Counted from the first letter of the stretch, positions 41,421-53,905 are shown. The stretch is DNA of 64,000 nt from Icerya purchasi (GCA_039619475.1 CM077116.1:248009440-248073439), one strand, 5' to 3'. A program made the numbers and translations. Notes: generated by a model from the sequence alone, not told the origin.

Positions 41421-43590
41421 AAAGAAGGATATGAATTATCGGAAAAATAAAATTTATAATTTGTAAAGGATTAATATTTTATTAAAGAAGAATAAAATCT
41501 TAATTAAAACATAATTTTCGTCGGTTTCTGGTAAATTTTTATAATAAAATTATAAAAGTCTTCCAAATTGTCCATGATTACGCGCCTATGAATACTCATC
41601 ATGGCCAGTTAATTAAAAAAGTTCAAGGCTCGGGGGGCAGCTGCCCCTCTTGCCCCCCTGGCGGCGCTCATGTATATATATATATATATGGACTGTTGGG
41701 AATCGGAATAAAAAACCTTTTCGAAGTCTCGATGACAGGCAAAAACGTCCTTTTATTGGTAATCCTGAAACATTTTAAACCAATTTAAAAAAAAAAAAAG
41801 TGTGATACCTGCGATTTGAAGACTTAAATTCCGATAGTTGATTATTAAACATGCTAGTATAAAGTTTGCAATGAAACATAACAAAGCAGTGTTTACCTGG
41901 AATTCTGTTTCGCAATATAAAGTAAAATGCCGCGAACAACAAAGTCGCTATTACGCAACTGGAATTGCTACACGTAACATTTAAAATATGAAGCTGGATT
42001 GAAAGATTTCATTAATTACTTTCAAGATGTTGTACAGCAGTCTAGTTCTCCGATTGTTACGATAAAGTCTAAAAAACGTCAAAACAAACAGACTTTCACT
42101 GTTGGTTTTACGTACGCGAGCCATCTGTCGATGGAGCTAGTAGTTAACAAATACCGGCACGCGTTATGTCACACCGCTGCCTCGCTCGCTATACTCTAAG
42201 AAATACTCTCCGAGAAAGTAAAATGGCCCATTATAAGTGCAATTACATTGGTTTTCCTCGCGTTTTTTCTACGGCCAGCACTTGACCGGCAATTATTAAC
42301 GATACAGCATTACTAGGCAGAAATAAATTAAGGTTAAAAATGTTTGCATATAAGGTGCTCAACTAATAGCTCGCCATCAATTAAGCAGTTATCTTACTGA
42401 AATGGAGCCCGTGTAAAACGGGGTACCGAACAAATTTCTCTGGCCGATCATCATCATCGATAGAGCGATTCACGGACTGGCTTTATTAAAATTATCTCAG
42501 TATGCGCTAGCGTGATGATAGTAATAATAATTTCCGATACCAACTGGTTCTTTCACGCTGACTGGTTTGGTAAGAAGTATGTAGCGGTAAAAGTAATATT
42601 ATACAAACAGCTATGCAATATTGGACTAAATAGTTCGAATGTTTTTTAAAATACTAAACAACGTCTATCGGAAAGGGAAAGCACTGGATTCCTAAAGATG
42701 CATCTTTTCTTAATTTTCTAAAGTTTAATTGAAACTAGTCAATGTTGCAATATTTCGCTATTTTTTTTTTCTTTTCCTTTTTTTTGGATGCGTCAACTAT
42801 GGACTTTGACTCAGCGCTAGTGGGATCTTTTTTTTGGAAGTGTTAATGTGCGGCAGCGGAATATCAGCTTCTACCCGAACGAAACACTACTTCTTAACCA
42901 ATTACGTTGCGGTTACAACCAGCTTATTTTAAGATCACTTGTATTTAGTGTTTTATGGAAAAATTGTTTACGTTAACATTGAAATTATGAACTGTATTAT
43001 TGTCTCAGTTAGGTATCGTCTTTCAATGTTAAAGGTTCTTTTTCATCTTATCATTACTGATAGCGCTGTTTGAAACATTCACTTATTGATTGCTTGTAAA
43101 ATTACATGGTAGTATGGACGTTATCGCTGAACGCACTGCCTTAGACGGTGTAAAAATTGTATCGGATACGGCTCCAGTCTTTTAATTTGTAGCGAAAAAG
43201 AAATACAAGACAAATTACAACGCGGTTCGGAAAAGAATGCTTTATTTTTCGAGATCTGAGAATACAATTGATTAACTAATTAACATTTACATTGTCAACA
43301 TAGATCGGCGGTGGTTTAATTGTCGAAATTTCCTCCTTTTGCGTAGAATTGGCATTTGTGTTATCAATCATTTCCATATCTTTATTACTCGTGTGTTAAG
43401 TTATCATTTTCATCATCTTCAGCAAGAATTGCATACGTATTATTTTTAAATGTACACGGTAATTCTAAATTAGAATCGGATTTCTGCAATTTACGTTGTT
43501 TTGCGATATGTTTTCATATTGGCTATTGCCAATCATCGTCGCTAGTCGTGCTACATTTTTTTTTTCTTTTTCTTTTTTACTATATAAAAT
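41421..43590. other. Intergenic stretch with few recognisable features
   Basis: A GC-rich strip at 41630-41670 (GGGGGGCAGCTGCCCC and CCCCCCTGGCGGCG) followed by a TA run at 41672-41690 may be the end of a DNA transposon. The rest has only short random frames. Confidence 0.4.
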
Positions 43591-43599
43591 AATAATAAT

Positions 43600-45060
43600 A
43601 TTATTTTATATATTTTCTTTTGGGCGCATCAGCGGCTTTGACCCAACAACTACAGAAATTATAGAAAGGGTTAAATAGAGAGACGATTAGAAATACAGCT
43701 TAGGAAAGATTGAAGTACAGCAATTATTAATTTGAAAGACCAATTTAAAACAATTATTTTATTTATCAAATACCCCGACGGCTTTCGAAGACAAAGCTTC
43801 ATGATTACGGAAGTTATCATAATAATAACTCCCGTGATCATGAAGCTTCGTCTTCGAAACGCGTTGGGGTATTTGATAAATAAAATAATTGTTTTAAATT
43901 AGTGTTTAAAATTAATTACTGTACAACATAAAATAAACAATGAGTGAAATAAATAGATATCGTAAAGATTGAAGTACAGGAATTATGGCTGGAGATGGGA
44001 AGGAAAGGACAAAGGAAGAATTATAAGGAGCAAGAAGACCCAGTACTAAGATTTTGTGGAGTACAAAGCAGAGTGTTCAGAATCAAGGGCGGGGCACTCA
44101 AAGAAGATGCGGTTTGCATCACATGTGGAAGTAGAGATGGAATTATGAAGGGGACAATCGGGAGAGGAGGACAGAGAAAAACGAAAACGTGAAGAAGGTA
44201 GAACAGAGTGATTAAAACGCAATCTGATAAAGGAAACAATCGCGGAGCGTTGATAATTGAAACCACGGCTAAGAACAAGGAACCGGCTGTATTTGAAGAT
44301 AATGAGAGGCGGGATTAGAAAATAAAGAGGGATAAATGTCCGACCATAATCGGAAATGATTAGCTGAGGGAACAAGGGTGATGTCCGAGGCAGAAAAATT
44401 ACAGAGAAAAGGATTATCGCGAGCGGCCGAACGGGCTAAAAAATCCTCTAACTCGTTGCCCTTGATGCCAGAATGACTAGAAACCCACAAAAGGCCAATA
44501 GTAATAGAGCGGGATGAGAGTAGATTGGATATGAGAGAACGAATTGAGAGTATAACAGAGTTGGAGGAATGAGAAGGAGGAGAAGAAATAGCTTGAAGAA
44601 CAATTTTGGAATCGGAGACAATGAGACATTTACTGATACCTCTTATGGACGGATTGAAGGAGATAGAGATAGACTCCGCTGTGAAGATAGAACAGAAGAA
44701 AGGGAGTTTGAAGGATTCAGAGTGATGCAGTGAGAGGGAGGTAAATGCGCTGCCCACTCCATTCTCATTTTTCGAACCGTCTGTAAAGAATGTTAGATGA
44801 GAAGGAAAAGATGTATCAAGCAAGTGGAGGAATTCGGCTTGGATTGTAGAATGTGCGACAGAGCTAGTCTGGAGAGGGAGAGAGAAGAGATTAATAGTCT
44901 GCCAAACACGCTGGTAAAGTCATGGGAAAAGTAAGGAAGCTTGGAATAAGAAACGATACGAGACGAAACTCGAGCTGCTGCAAAGGAAAGGATCGGGATT
45001 TTATGAGGAATAAAACGCCACCGGTTTTTAATGCCGAGATAAGAGGAGATGAGATCAGAT
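43600..45060 (-). pseudogene. Antisense LINE 3' fragment with RNase H (copy 1)
   Basis: On the minus strand, 44269-44823 encodes an RNase H domain: HLTFFTDGSKNENGVGSAF (Asp), IFTAESISI (Glu), CLIVSDSKI (Asp) and LLWVSSHSGIKGNELEDFL. A frame change near 44300 leads to 44046-44375, with FIRLRFNHS and the Cys/His motif CPLH...FFECPALDSEHSALY. The upstream part to about 45060 is a decayed ORF2. The 3' UTR contains GTTGGGTCAAAGCCGCTGATGCGCCC near 43622. A second copy of the family lies at 48474-48870. A palindrome interrupts the 3' UTR. Confidence 0.78.
43715..43924. repeat. 210-bp imperfect palindrome inside a LINE 3' UTR
   Basis: The arms of about 100 bp pair almost to the centre (AGTTATCATAATAATAACT). 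Shared blocks include ATTTATCAAATACCCC, TTCGAAGAC and AAGCTTCATGAT. Direct repeats of about 23 bp (AAAGATTGAAGTACAG[C/G]AATTAT) flank it at 43705-43727 and 43964-43986, overlapping the left arm end. It looks like a foldback insertion. Confidence 0.8.
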
Positions 45061-45664
45061 GGAATAATACATTCGTTTAGTGGTAATATTATATTCGTTA
45101 TCGGATATACGTTTAATACGTATATCGAAGCAACAGTTTTATTGGCCGAATTATTATTACGGTTAAGAAACGTTACATCGCTTACCTTATCAATGCTGAT
45201 AGAGTTACCTGATAAGATGGAGGTACTGGCGATAGCGTGTACCGCCAGTGAAATTGTAGTAGTGATTGTATGAGTGAAATTTGTAACGGTAGTGCTGGTG
45301 TTGTTACTGCTGCATTGACGGAGCTAGATGAAGCAGGTATTTGCCGGCTCGATGTGTTCGTAGAGCTAGATGAAGGGGAAAAGGGAGGGGATATGCTGAT
45401 AGCTGCGTGTTACGAACACACAGTTATCGCAAGAGAGCAAACGATTTTGAACAGATGAGGTTTACGAATTATTACGGAAACGAACAATTAACAACTGCAC
45501 ACGATCGTGAATTTGAAATCCCTCTTTAAATTCGGACCGAACAGAACAGTTCAATGCGATACAATTTCTAGCTGCATGATTTGTGCGATGCAGCGAAATT
45601 TTACCAGGAAGAAAAGAAATGGAATAAAATCGAATAAAACGGAAACTTTTATACAATTCTCTAA
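45061..45664. other. Unassigned stretch between LINE and Helitron
   Basis: Two short open frames (45049-45273 and 45270-45458) have somewhat protein-like composition, but no motif or family can be named. I regard them as chance or very old remains. Confidence 0.35.
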
Positions 45665-47203
45665 TCTTAATATATAAAAATCACGTGTTACGTTGTTCGT
45701 TTACGCTAATCTCCGAACCCGCCCAACCAATTTCAATGAAATTTTATTGAATGTGTACGATTGGTTCCAGCTTGATAGATAGGATAGTTTTGGAACAGAT
45801 AAGTGATTCTCAATATTTTTCAATGCGATTTTAAGGATTTTTTATATGAAAAAAGGGTCGTAATCCATTTTTAGGTTGTGTATAACAAATCAAACGCAAT
45901 GTGTAAAAAAAGAAAAAGAGCGGAATGGCCGCAGTGTTTGCAAAAGAGTTCGATCATTATCTGGGATGAATGTAATACGGCTCATAAGCATTCACTCGAA
46001 GCATTGCACATGAACTATGCAAGATTAAACGGCGACGATAAACTATTCGGTGCTGCTGTCTTACTACTAACTGGTGATTTCAGATAGACATTTCCAGTCA
46101 TTCTACACTCTACTTATGCCGATGAGATTAACGCGTGTTTAAAACAATCCTTTTTAATGGCGAAGCATCGAGACAGTTCGATTGGCTATTGGAAAATGAT
46201 TCGTCGGCATAAATATTTTCTGAACAAGTGCTGCATATTGGCAATGGTAAAATAGAACTACATCCAAAGACACAATGCATCAAATTGCCAGACAATTTCT
46301 GCATTATCGTTAATTCAAAACATGAATTAATTGAGAGTGTCTTGCCGGCAATACTGAATAATTACTTGAACTATAACTGGCTCAGTGAACGTGTTATTTT
46401 GCCAGCGAAAAGTGTAGATGTTGACGAAATTAACTTTCAGATACAACAGTGCTTGCCGGGCGAGCTGATGTCTTTTTCAAATCAATCGACACTGTCCTTC
46501 GTGAAAACGAAGCAGTAAATTATCCGACTGAATTTACCGGGAGAATGCCACCACACAATCTTCGATTGAAAATTGGTTCGCCTATAATTCTGCTTCGTTA
46601 TTTAAAATCACTCAGATTATACAACGACACACATTTGCTCATCAAACGGTTCATCGGAAATATTACTGAAGCAACCATCTTGAACGGAAAGTTTAAGGAG
46701 AAATCGTTCTGTTGTCATGTATCCCAATGATAGCGTCGGAAACTACAATCCTATTCAAACGGCTTTAATTTACGATTCGATTGGCATTCGCAATGACAAT
46801 CGACAAGTCTCAAGGGCAGAAAATGTCCATTTGTGGCCTGGACTTGAAAAATTCATGTTTCACCCGTGTTCAATTATACGTTGCATGCTTACGCGTGGGC
46901 AAACCATCGAATCTATTCATATTGGTAAAAGACAGATTGACAAAAAATATTGTTCACCCCAAATCATTAAATTTAAATTCATTGATCATAATTTAAAACA
47001 ACAATATCGTTTAGACTTAAGAATCAACTTTTATTTACTTAATTTATAACATTTAATTTTTATCCATTATCGATTAAGAATTCTCATTTTATTTATCACA
47101 CTTGAATATGAGATGAATAAAAAGTGAAATAAAAAATGTATATCGAAAGTGTTTTCTATAGATCGTGTATTCTTATCCGAGCAACGCCGGGTATTAGCGC
47201 TAG
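45665..47203 (+). mobile_element. Helitron, internally deleted, 1.54 kb
   Basis: The 5' end reads TCTTAATATATAAAAATCACGTG and the next 60 bp (GTTACGTTGTTCGTTTACGC) match a style I know from insect Helitron 5' ends. The 3' end is CCGAGCAACGCCGGGTATTA followed by GCGCTAG, ending in CTAG and followed by T. It begins TC after A (45664) and ends CTAG before T (47204), the rolling-circle signature of insertion between A and T. Inside is only the C-terminal part of a Helitron helicase. The Rep part is missing. Confidence 0.8.
45878..46996 (+). pseudogene. Helitron PIF1-like helicase remnant
   Basis: Several frames together give a PIF1-type helicase C-terminal half. IIIWDECNTAHKHSLEAL (Walker B) and LLLTGDFR are at 45957-46085. 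A stop follows GDFR. Next come LPDNFCIIVNSKHELIESVLP, then MPPHNLRLKIGSPIILLRYL at 46542, and MAFAMTIDKSQGQKMSICGL plus QLYVACLRVGKPSNLFILVK at 46781-46996. Frameshifts and stops separate the pieces. No Walker A or Rep domain is present, so it is inactive. Confidence 0.85.
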
Positions 47204-47639
47204 TCTTTTGTTAATTAACGATATAATTTAAAAATTTTAGTATTAATTTTCAGTTTACAACGGGTTACTAACGTTCCGAAAATGTGACACGGTTCATCAT
47301 TTTGAGTCCTAATTAAGCTGTTTTCGTCGACTTCTTAAATTTTAAAGATGTTCCTTTTTTTGCTTTTTTTTTCATCACCAAATTGGACGCGACTGGCTCA
47401 TTACTGGAATAATCGTCGGAATTAATTTTCTGTATTTTCATCGGCCGTTTTTTAATTTTATTTTTCACTAACTGATACTCGGTCCGCAAGACGAACTTAA
47501 TTATAAGCCGTTTTTTCGGTTAAAATTACTATTTTAATTTGAGCACATAGAGACTTGGCTAAAACGATGGTGCATAGTAGTCAATGAAAGTAAGTTAAAT
47601 CGACGCATATTTCATTCACAAATCGAAAAATCGAACAGC
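47204..47639. other. Intergenic stretch, nothing recognised
   Basis: Short AT-rich gap between Helitron and the next LINE relic. No motif is seen. Confidence 0.45.
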
Positions 47640-48168
47640 TGCCAATCAAAATAAATAACGTATGCTGATAACGTAAAATATTTAGGCATGCACTTGGGCA
47701 CTAGGCTGATCTGGGATATTCAAATTTAGAGAAAAATCGAGCATTTCAGGTTTAATACTAGAACTATGTCTCGTGACTATTAGCTGAGGGATCGGGGTTG
47801 TCGTTAGAAAATAAAACTCTATTACGTAAAACAGTAGCTCTAAAACCGATCTGGATGTACGGTATACAGCTGTGGGGTTGCGCAAAAATATCTAATTATA
47901 GAAAATACAGCGATATCAAAATAGGCTACTGAGAACCATTACTGCAGCTCCATGGTACGTCTCAAATTGTACCCTCCACAATGACTTAAACTTCATGTTT
48001 GTGCAGGATGAAATCAAAAGACAAGCAAATAAACATGTCGCCCGACTTAGCATTCACATGAATCCACTTGCCACCAATTTGCTGGATAATTCCAGTGAAA
48101 TACGCAGACTGTGGCGAAACAAGCATTTAGACCTTGTCCAGCCATTATATTGTTTAGAGGGAGTACTA
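47640..48168 (+). pseudogene. Jockey-clade LINE reverse transcriptase C-terminal relic
   Basis: Across frames it reads VKYLGMHLGTRLIWDI, WMYGIQLWGCA-like residues, LRTITAAPWYVS, then FMFVQDEIKRQANKHVARLS and IHMNPLATNLLDNSSEIRRL. These are hallmark C-terminal residues of jockey-type ORF2. Many stops are present. Confidence 0.75.
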
Positions 48169-48169
48169 C

Positions 48170-48473
48170 TGAGTACTACCCCTCCACAAAACAATTTTTT
48201 ACCGTGGCAAATTAATCGCTAAATGAGCACTAAAATTGATCTTTTTTTATTTTCTTTTTGTGGGCGCGCCAGCGGTATTGGCCCAACAACAGGAAAAGCT
48301 AAGCTACAAAACTAAATAGCTTGAGTACTACCCCTCCACAAAACAATTTTTTACCGTGGCAAATTAATCGCTAAATGAGCACTAAAGTTGATCTTTTTTT
48401 ATTTTCTTTTTGTGGGCGCGCCAGCGGTATTGGCCCAACAACAGGAAAAGCTAAGCTACAAAACTAAATAGCT
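48170..48473. repeat. Tandem duplication, two copies of 152 bp
   Basis: Copies 48170-48321 and 48322-48473 are almost identical (one clear mismatch, AAAATTGAT versus AAAGTTGAT). Each contains the end of the jockey relic (ACTACCCCTCCACAAAACAA) and the 3' end of the antisense LINE (GGGCGCGCCAGCGGTATTGG). The duplication thus includes the junction of two elements and is recent. Confidence 0.9.
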
Positions 48474-48870
48474 AGACGGTCCGAAATGGACGCAACAAAG
48501 GACAGCAGTGAAGGCATCACAGAAGATGAAGGAAAGGAGAGAATAAAGGAAGCGTTATAGGGAGTAGAGAGACCTAATGACAAGAGCTGGCCGTATAAAA
48601 GAGAGCGTTCATTACGAAGAGCAGGACACTCGAAGAAAATATGATCAGCATCACATATACGAGGAGGATCACAATCGTGAAGAGAACAATAAAGAGAAGG
48701 CGACAGAGCAAATCGAAAACGAGAGAAAGGGAGGAGGAATGATTGATTCGGAGGCGAATTAAGGAGAAAATAGAAGAGCGACGACCAAAAGGAATCGCAT
48801 GGAACCAAGACAGGGAAGGAGGAATCGGCTGAATAAACTGGTTAATTAAGTTGGTCAATTTGCGATCAAA
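48464..48870 (-). pseudogene. Antisense LINE 3' fragment (copy 2)
   Basis: The minus-strand frame 48464-48808 encodes the C-terminal zinc-finger region of the same LINE family as 43600-45060: FSRFRFALSPSLYCSLHDCD and CDADHIFFECPALRNERSLL. The shared 3' UTR with GCTGGCGCGCCC lies at the low-coordinate end. Only the 3' end is present, typical of 5'-truncated LINE copies. Confidence 0.75.
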
Positions 48871-49890
48871 AAAAAAAAAATTAATTTCAGCTTCACAATC
48901 AGTGCTTTCAATGGGGGCATGTCGTTCATACTACAATTCGAAATTATTTTTTTTCTACGTACGTGTAGTATGTACTAGTTTTGCGCTGCTTTTTCTGAAA
49001 ACACCTTTCTATCCGACATTCTGTTTTCATATACGAGATAAGTAAACGGAGAAATCTAACTTGTTTTTCTGTGTTTATTTATGGTCTTAATTTCATTAAC
49101 GGTCTTGTGTCTTTTTTATTTATACCCGTTTATCGTTGTTGTTTCTCTTAATTTTTCCAACTCCTTCGGTAAATGCAACTCGCAGTTTTTCGAGTCACAA
49201 ATTTTATTAAGTAATTGAAATGATTTAAACGTATCAATATTTAAATGTATGAAAACTAATCAAGTTTTTTCTTTTTTTACGCGCTATATACAGCAAGTAA
49301 GCTAGAAGCGTGCAGGTTTAATTTTAAACTTAACTTTATATTAACGGGAAGAAACCGGTAGATCTGAGGAAAGAGAGCAGAGAAGAAATTGTAATTATCT
49401 TAAAGGATAACAGAGATATTTTGTGAATATTTAATCTATGTCGAAGGGAGGAATATAAAGGACATTGTACCAAAAGGTGTGTTACAGTCATGTTTAACAT
49501 ACAAGATATTGCGGATGCGGAAGTTTATCAGGAATGTGCTTGTGCTTCAGACTGGTGTGGCCCAAGTGGAGGCAACACGAAACTACCTGTTCTCTGCCAC
49601 TAGCCGGTTCATAATTGCACGCTCTCACGTGTTTTTTGACGATATACATATGTTTATTTTTACAGGCAAATGATTTTTCCACTTGAAATACGTGCAGTTT
49701 CTTTTTTGTCTACTATTATGCATAATGGTGAGCTTCCGAAATGTCTTACAAATAAACAATTCGTGGAATTCATTATCGTTTTTCAATTTATTTTTCCCGC
49801 AACAAAATAAATTACAAACATTTTTATCGCATCTTATTGTAAGTTATTTCCCTTTCCAGCGGCCGATAATAACGAGTATTAAAAATGATA
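48871..49890. other. Intergenic stretch, nothing recognised
   Basis: Short frames only. A Cys-rich stretch near 49440-49580 (CRREEYKGHCTKRC; CACASDWC) is open over about 50 codons but has no start codon or known family. Confidence 0.4.
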
Positions 49891-51240
49891 CAGTGAGTAA
49901 CAAAAATTTCGGACACTAGTTGATTTTTTTCGTTTTTTGATTAAAAAATTGTTTCTATGAAAACTTTTTGGGAAAAAATATGTAAGAATATGTTAGAACA
50001 GAGCATTAGCTAATAAAGGCAGTAACAAATTTTGATGCACAATAATAATAATAATAATAAACGAAACTTTGAAACAAAATAAAAATGGTATATTTAAGAT
50101 GTAACAAAAATATTCAAACAGCTTCGATAAAAGCTCAAAAATTCAATTCTAAAATCACCTTTAATATTTCTTCGTTGGTAACCCTTTCTGTTGAATAACA
50201 GCATTCATTCTCCTGGGCATTGATTTAACTAATTTTGCAGCCACTCTTAATTATTTTTAGTTGTGTTTTACTTCTAATATTAGTTTCCCGAATTTATCGA
50301 TCCAAGTGCTCCCACAAATTTTCGATGGGATTGTGATGTTCGATGATTGAGGTGGTGTTTCCATAACCTTCGGATAGTTGTACAATAGCCACGACCGTGT
50401 TTTGTACGATTTATGTTTAGAGTCATTATCTTGGTAGAATTTAAAATTGTTTTCCAGGCCCAATTTTTCGGCACTAGATTTTTAATTTCTTTTCAGAAGG
50501 GTATGTGTATTCACATTCGTATTACCTTCGATAAACTCCAAGTTACCGACGCCGGACGCAGTGAAACATCTCCACACTGTAAGACTTCCTCCACCATGTT
50601 TGACTACTGACGCGTTCATAAGTTCTGTATTCGGTTTTCCCAAAACTTGTAGACGCTCATTGCTTCGTAAAACATTAAATTTACTTTCGTCGGTAAAAAT
50701 CACAAAAATTTATGTCACGATTAACATGTTCCTTGGCAAAGTTTAAACATTTTTTTCGATTTGTTTCGCTGACTAAAGATTTTTTCGCGCGACTCTCGAA
50801 TTGTAGCCGTTTTTTTCAATTGTTTAACGTATCGACTGTGAGTGAACTTTAATATTAAATTTTTCATGTAGTTCCGTAGATAATTTAGGCGTACTAATTG
50901 CTGGATTTTTCTTTACCTGTCTCGTTATGAACCGCTGAACACGTTTCGACAATTTCTGTGGCCGATCTGTTTTGCAGAATCGAGTCTATCCGATCTTCTT
51001 TTTCAAACCGTTTAAGTACACATTTTAGAATCAATTGTAGGGAACGGAACTACTTTATTTTCAGAAATAATTTTCAAAATATGAGGACGCAATTTCACAA
51101 TCAATAAAATTTGGCTTATCGGGTTCCATATCAAAATATACAGCAGTTGCAAACGCCGGGCATCCACAATCCAACGCATTCGATTGCTGTTGTATACTGT
51201 ATGATGTATGAAATCATAACGTTGTCTCAATAAGTTATCA
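49891..51240 (-). mobile_element. Tc1/mariner-like transposon relic
   Basis: The terminus CAGTGAGTAACAAAAATTTC at 49891 is preceded by TA, as expected for Tc1 insertions. The opposite terminus is not found, so the element is truncated beyond about 51240. It carries a broken transposase on the minus strand. Confidence 0.75.
50257..51230 (-). pseudogene. Tc1-like transposase, broken
   Basis: The N-terminal helix-turn-helix region is degenerate (51012-51230 and the following frames, with RQVKKNPAISTPKLS-like residues). The core frame 50482-50703 reads IFTDESKFNVLRSNERLQVL and VVKHGGGSLTVWRCF. A frame change leads to 50257-50463, with FYQDNDSKHKS, WLLYNYPKVMETPPQSS and ICGSTWIDKFG. The first two catalytic Asp residues are visible. 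The third acidic position is not preserved. Inactive. Confidence 0.8.
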
Positions 51241-52139
51241 AAAAAGAGTTTTTTGTTCAGAAGCCACTAATCCTTGATTTAGACTGTCGATTACATGAAT
51301 TAAAGAACCATCAAAATAGAAAATTACCCAATGGTAATTTATCCAATAAAACTCGTTTGTTTGTCGGGTAGAATTTGTAAGTATTTATCCAATATTTCAG
51401 GTAATGAATAATCATATATACCCATTAAATTTACAATAATTGGATTGCATGACGTGGAATTATATTAATTACTTTACTAATGATATCAGCAGATAAGTAA
51501 TCTCTTTTTATTTCATTGATTTCGTTCACTTTTTCTCTATTACATTGAAAAGTTATTTGCTATTTTTGACCCTCAGGTATGCCACTGTGGTCTCGGCCTT
51601 TACCACAGACGTAAGATTTAATTAAAATCTATTATTCCTACTTTAGTTATTAATTTAATGGTTAATTATGCAAGGCGCGAACGTTGAAATATATCGATAT
51701 GTTATCTGAAATGTTATATTCTAATTACAATACAAACCACTTTCTTTGACAGTCGACCGCTAAAAAACAACACAATAATAGTAATACACAAAGTTTTGTG
51801 GATAGTATAAACGAAATAATAAAATTTAAAACGACACGTATCACCGTTATCGGCTCGAATGCGATGATGGTTGACTTGGAATCAGTTCACTACGTTTCTG
51901 ATCCTCGAGATCAATTTCAAATCACTCGACAAAATAATTAATATAACCTGCTTATGTATAATTCCGGTGAAATATAACGACGAAATTAGCCGTGCAGTAT
52001 TAAGAAAAAAGAAACTGATGTCTCATTAATAACAAATAATTTCTTCGCAATAGCCAGATATTTTTTCATAAATACATAAACTGTATATGTTCATAGATTT
52101 CAATAATGAATTTTTTATATTTAGCACACTGATTCAGTA
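51241..52139. other. Intergenic stretch, nothing recognised
   Basis: AT-rich, with no open frame or repeat that I can support. Confidence 0.45.
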
Positions 52140-53020
52140 TACTTAAATAACAACTGCATGCGCTTATGAAATCGGAGACGTAATGTACACCGAGCGCCTG
52201 AACGACTACTGCTCTATTTTAGAGGCAGAAATGTTTAGGATCCTATTCTTTGTCTTGACACATATTCCTCCAGCGCAGTGTCTCAGAATGTCATTCTTAT
52301 TACCGACTCACTTCAATCTATCAAAGCCATCCAGAGCCCAGACAGTTACAACTCTCTACTAATTAAAATAGAAAACCTCCTATTCCAACTTTCACGATGT
52401 GAGATATATGTCACATTTTTATGGGTTCCTAGCCATGTTGGGGTTCCCGGCAATGAGTGGGTTGACTTGGCTGCTAAGGCAACTCTATCTAGCCCGATGC
52501 CGTTGAACGCTGTACTGCCTCGATTAGGGTCATCAGTCTTTCTGATGCACTTTGCTAAAGAGTGGAGCAAACTATGGTCAGAACAAACGACCTAGCTTAG
52601 GTCCATAAAGTCGAACATCGACCCATGCTGGCCGCCGTTCCCCGTCTCACGTAGGGATTTCTTGATCCTGTCGAGACTGCACCTGGAGCACACTGCATCG
52701 TCACATAACTACGTCTTTGAAGGAGCTCCCCCTCCGTCTACCTGTCCTCTTTGCGGGTTCATGGGCTCACCAACCGTAGAGCATCTGCTGAAATAGTGCC
52801 GGCATACTTCCCGTACTTCTAATCCATACCTCACCCTACCGTCTGTTGTCGAACCAGCCGGGTTGTGTTCGGGCAGTGTTGAATTTTGCAGCATCGAACA
52901 GACTGCACCGCCTTCTGTAATTTTCAGTGAAGTCTAGGTGCCGTAGTAGCCCAGGAAATTACACACGGCGCCTAGATTTACATTTGTAAATTTATAAATA
53001 AAAAAAAAAAAAAAAAAATG
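52140..53020 (+). pseudogene. LINE 3' end with RNase H and poly(A) tail
   Basis: 52278-52595 encodes RNase H residues NVILITDSLQSIKAIQ and FLWVPSHVGVPGNEWVDLAA. Upstream, a decayed frame gives EAEMF-like residues (the catalytic Glu region). Downstream, LRLHLEHTASSHNY and CPLCGFMGSPTVEHLLK form the C-terminal Cys/His motif, followed by a stop. The element ends in a poly(A) run at about 53000-53018. It is a 5'-truncated copy of an R1/LOA/I-type LINE, distinct from the others in this window. Confidence 0.8.
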
Positions 53021-53157
53021 TTAGAAATAATATATTACTAAATTAACTCTGTTCACATAGAAACGTTTAATCATAGTTTAAATATTTGAATTTCAGAAAC
53101 TGCTACATTTCCATTGTAACTAACATTGATAATTTTTGTTACATTTGTTTTTTTAAT

Positions 53158-53905
53158 CTTAGTTTGCAGGCTAAAAAGAAAATCAGTACCGCGACTCATA
53201 CAGAAACGGCTATGAAATTTCTTAAAAATTTTTTTTAAAACTTGATTTTCACATTTCTCAAAATTAGGGGCAATTTAATTTAAACATTTTTAAGGTTTCG
53301 TATTTTTCCTATATTCTAGCGGTTGAAATATATGATTTAAAAAAAGAAGAGTGACCCTCCAGCTACCATGGTAAGAGCTGTGGACTTTTTTTTAGGCTCC
53401 AGTCTCACCGCTTTAAGCGTGTATTTTCTCAAACTTTGATCCATAAATATGAAAATCTTCTGAAATTTATATTGCTTTTGTATTCTGGAGACTTTTTTAT
53501 GTAGGTTAGAAAAGAAATCAATAGCGTAACTTACATAGAATCGAAAGTAGAATTTGTTAAAAAAAAATTTCTCAAAACTTAATTTTACAATTTTTTAGGT
53601 TTCGTATTTTTCCTATATTCTAGCGGTAGAAATGCATCATTTAAAGTAAAGAATGACTCTCCAGCTACCATGGAAAAAGCTGTCGACTTCTTTTTAGTTT
53701 CCAGTCTTACCGCTTTGAGCGCGTATATTACCAAATTTTGGTCCCTAAATATTTAAATTTTTCGAATTTTATATTTTTCCTGTATTCCGTAAACCTTAGT
53801 GTGCAGGTTAAAAAGAAAATTAATGCCATAACTCATATAGAACCGGCAGTGAAATTTTTTTTAATTTTTTTTTTAAAACTTGATTTTTAAATTTTTATAA
53901 ATTTG
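53158..53905. repeat. Diverged tandem repeat, period about 300-335 bp
   Basis: GCAGGCTAAAAAGAAAATCA and its variants occur near 53167, 53502 and 53802. GTTTCGTATTTTTCCTATAT followed by TCTAGCGGT occurs near 53297 and 53608, and CTCCAGCTACCATGG near 53357 and 53659. This gives about 2.3 copies. No protein is encoded. Confidence 0.75.

Noticed and set aside
41999..42199. 66-codon plus-strand frame
   Set aside because: No motif, no conserved pattern and no context suggesting a gene.
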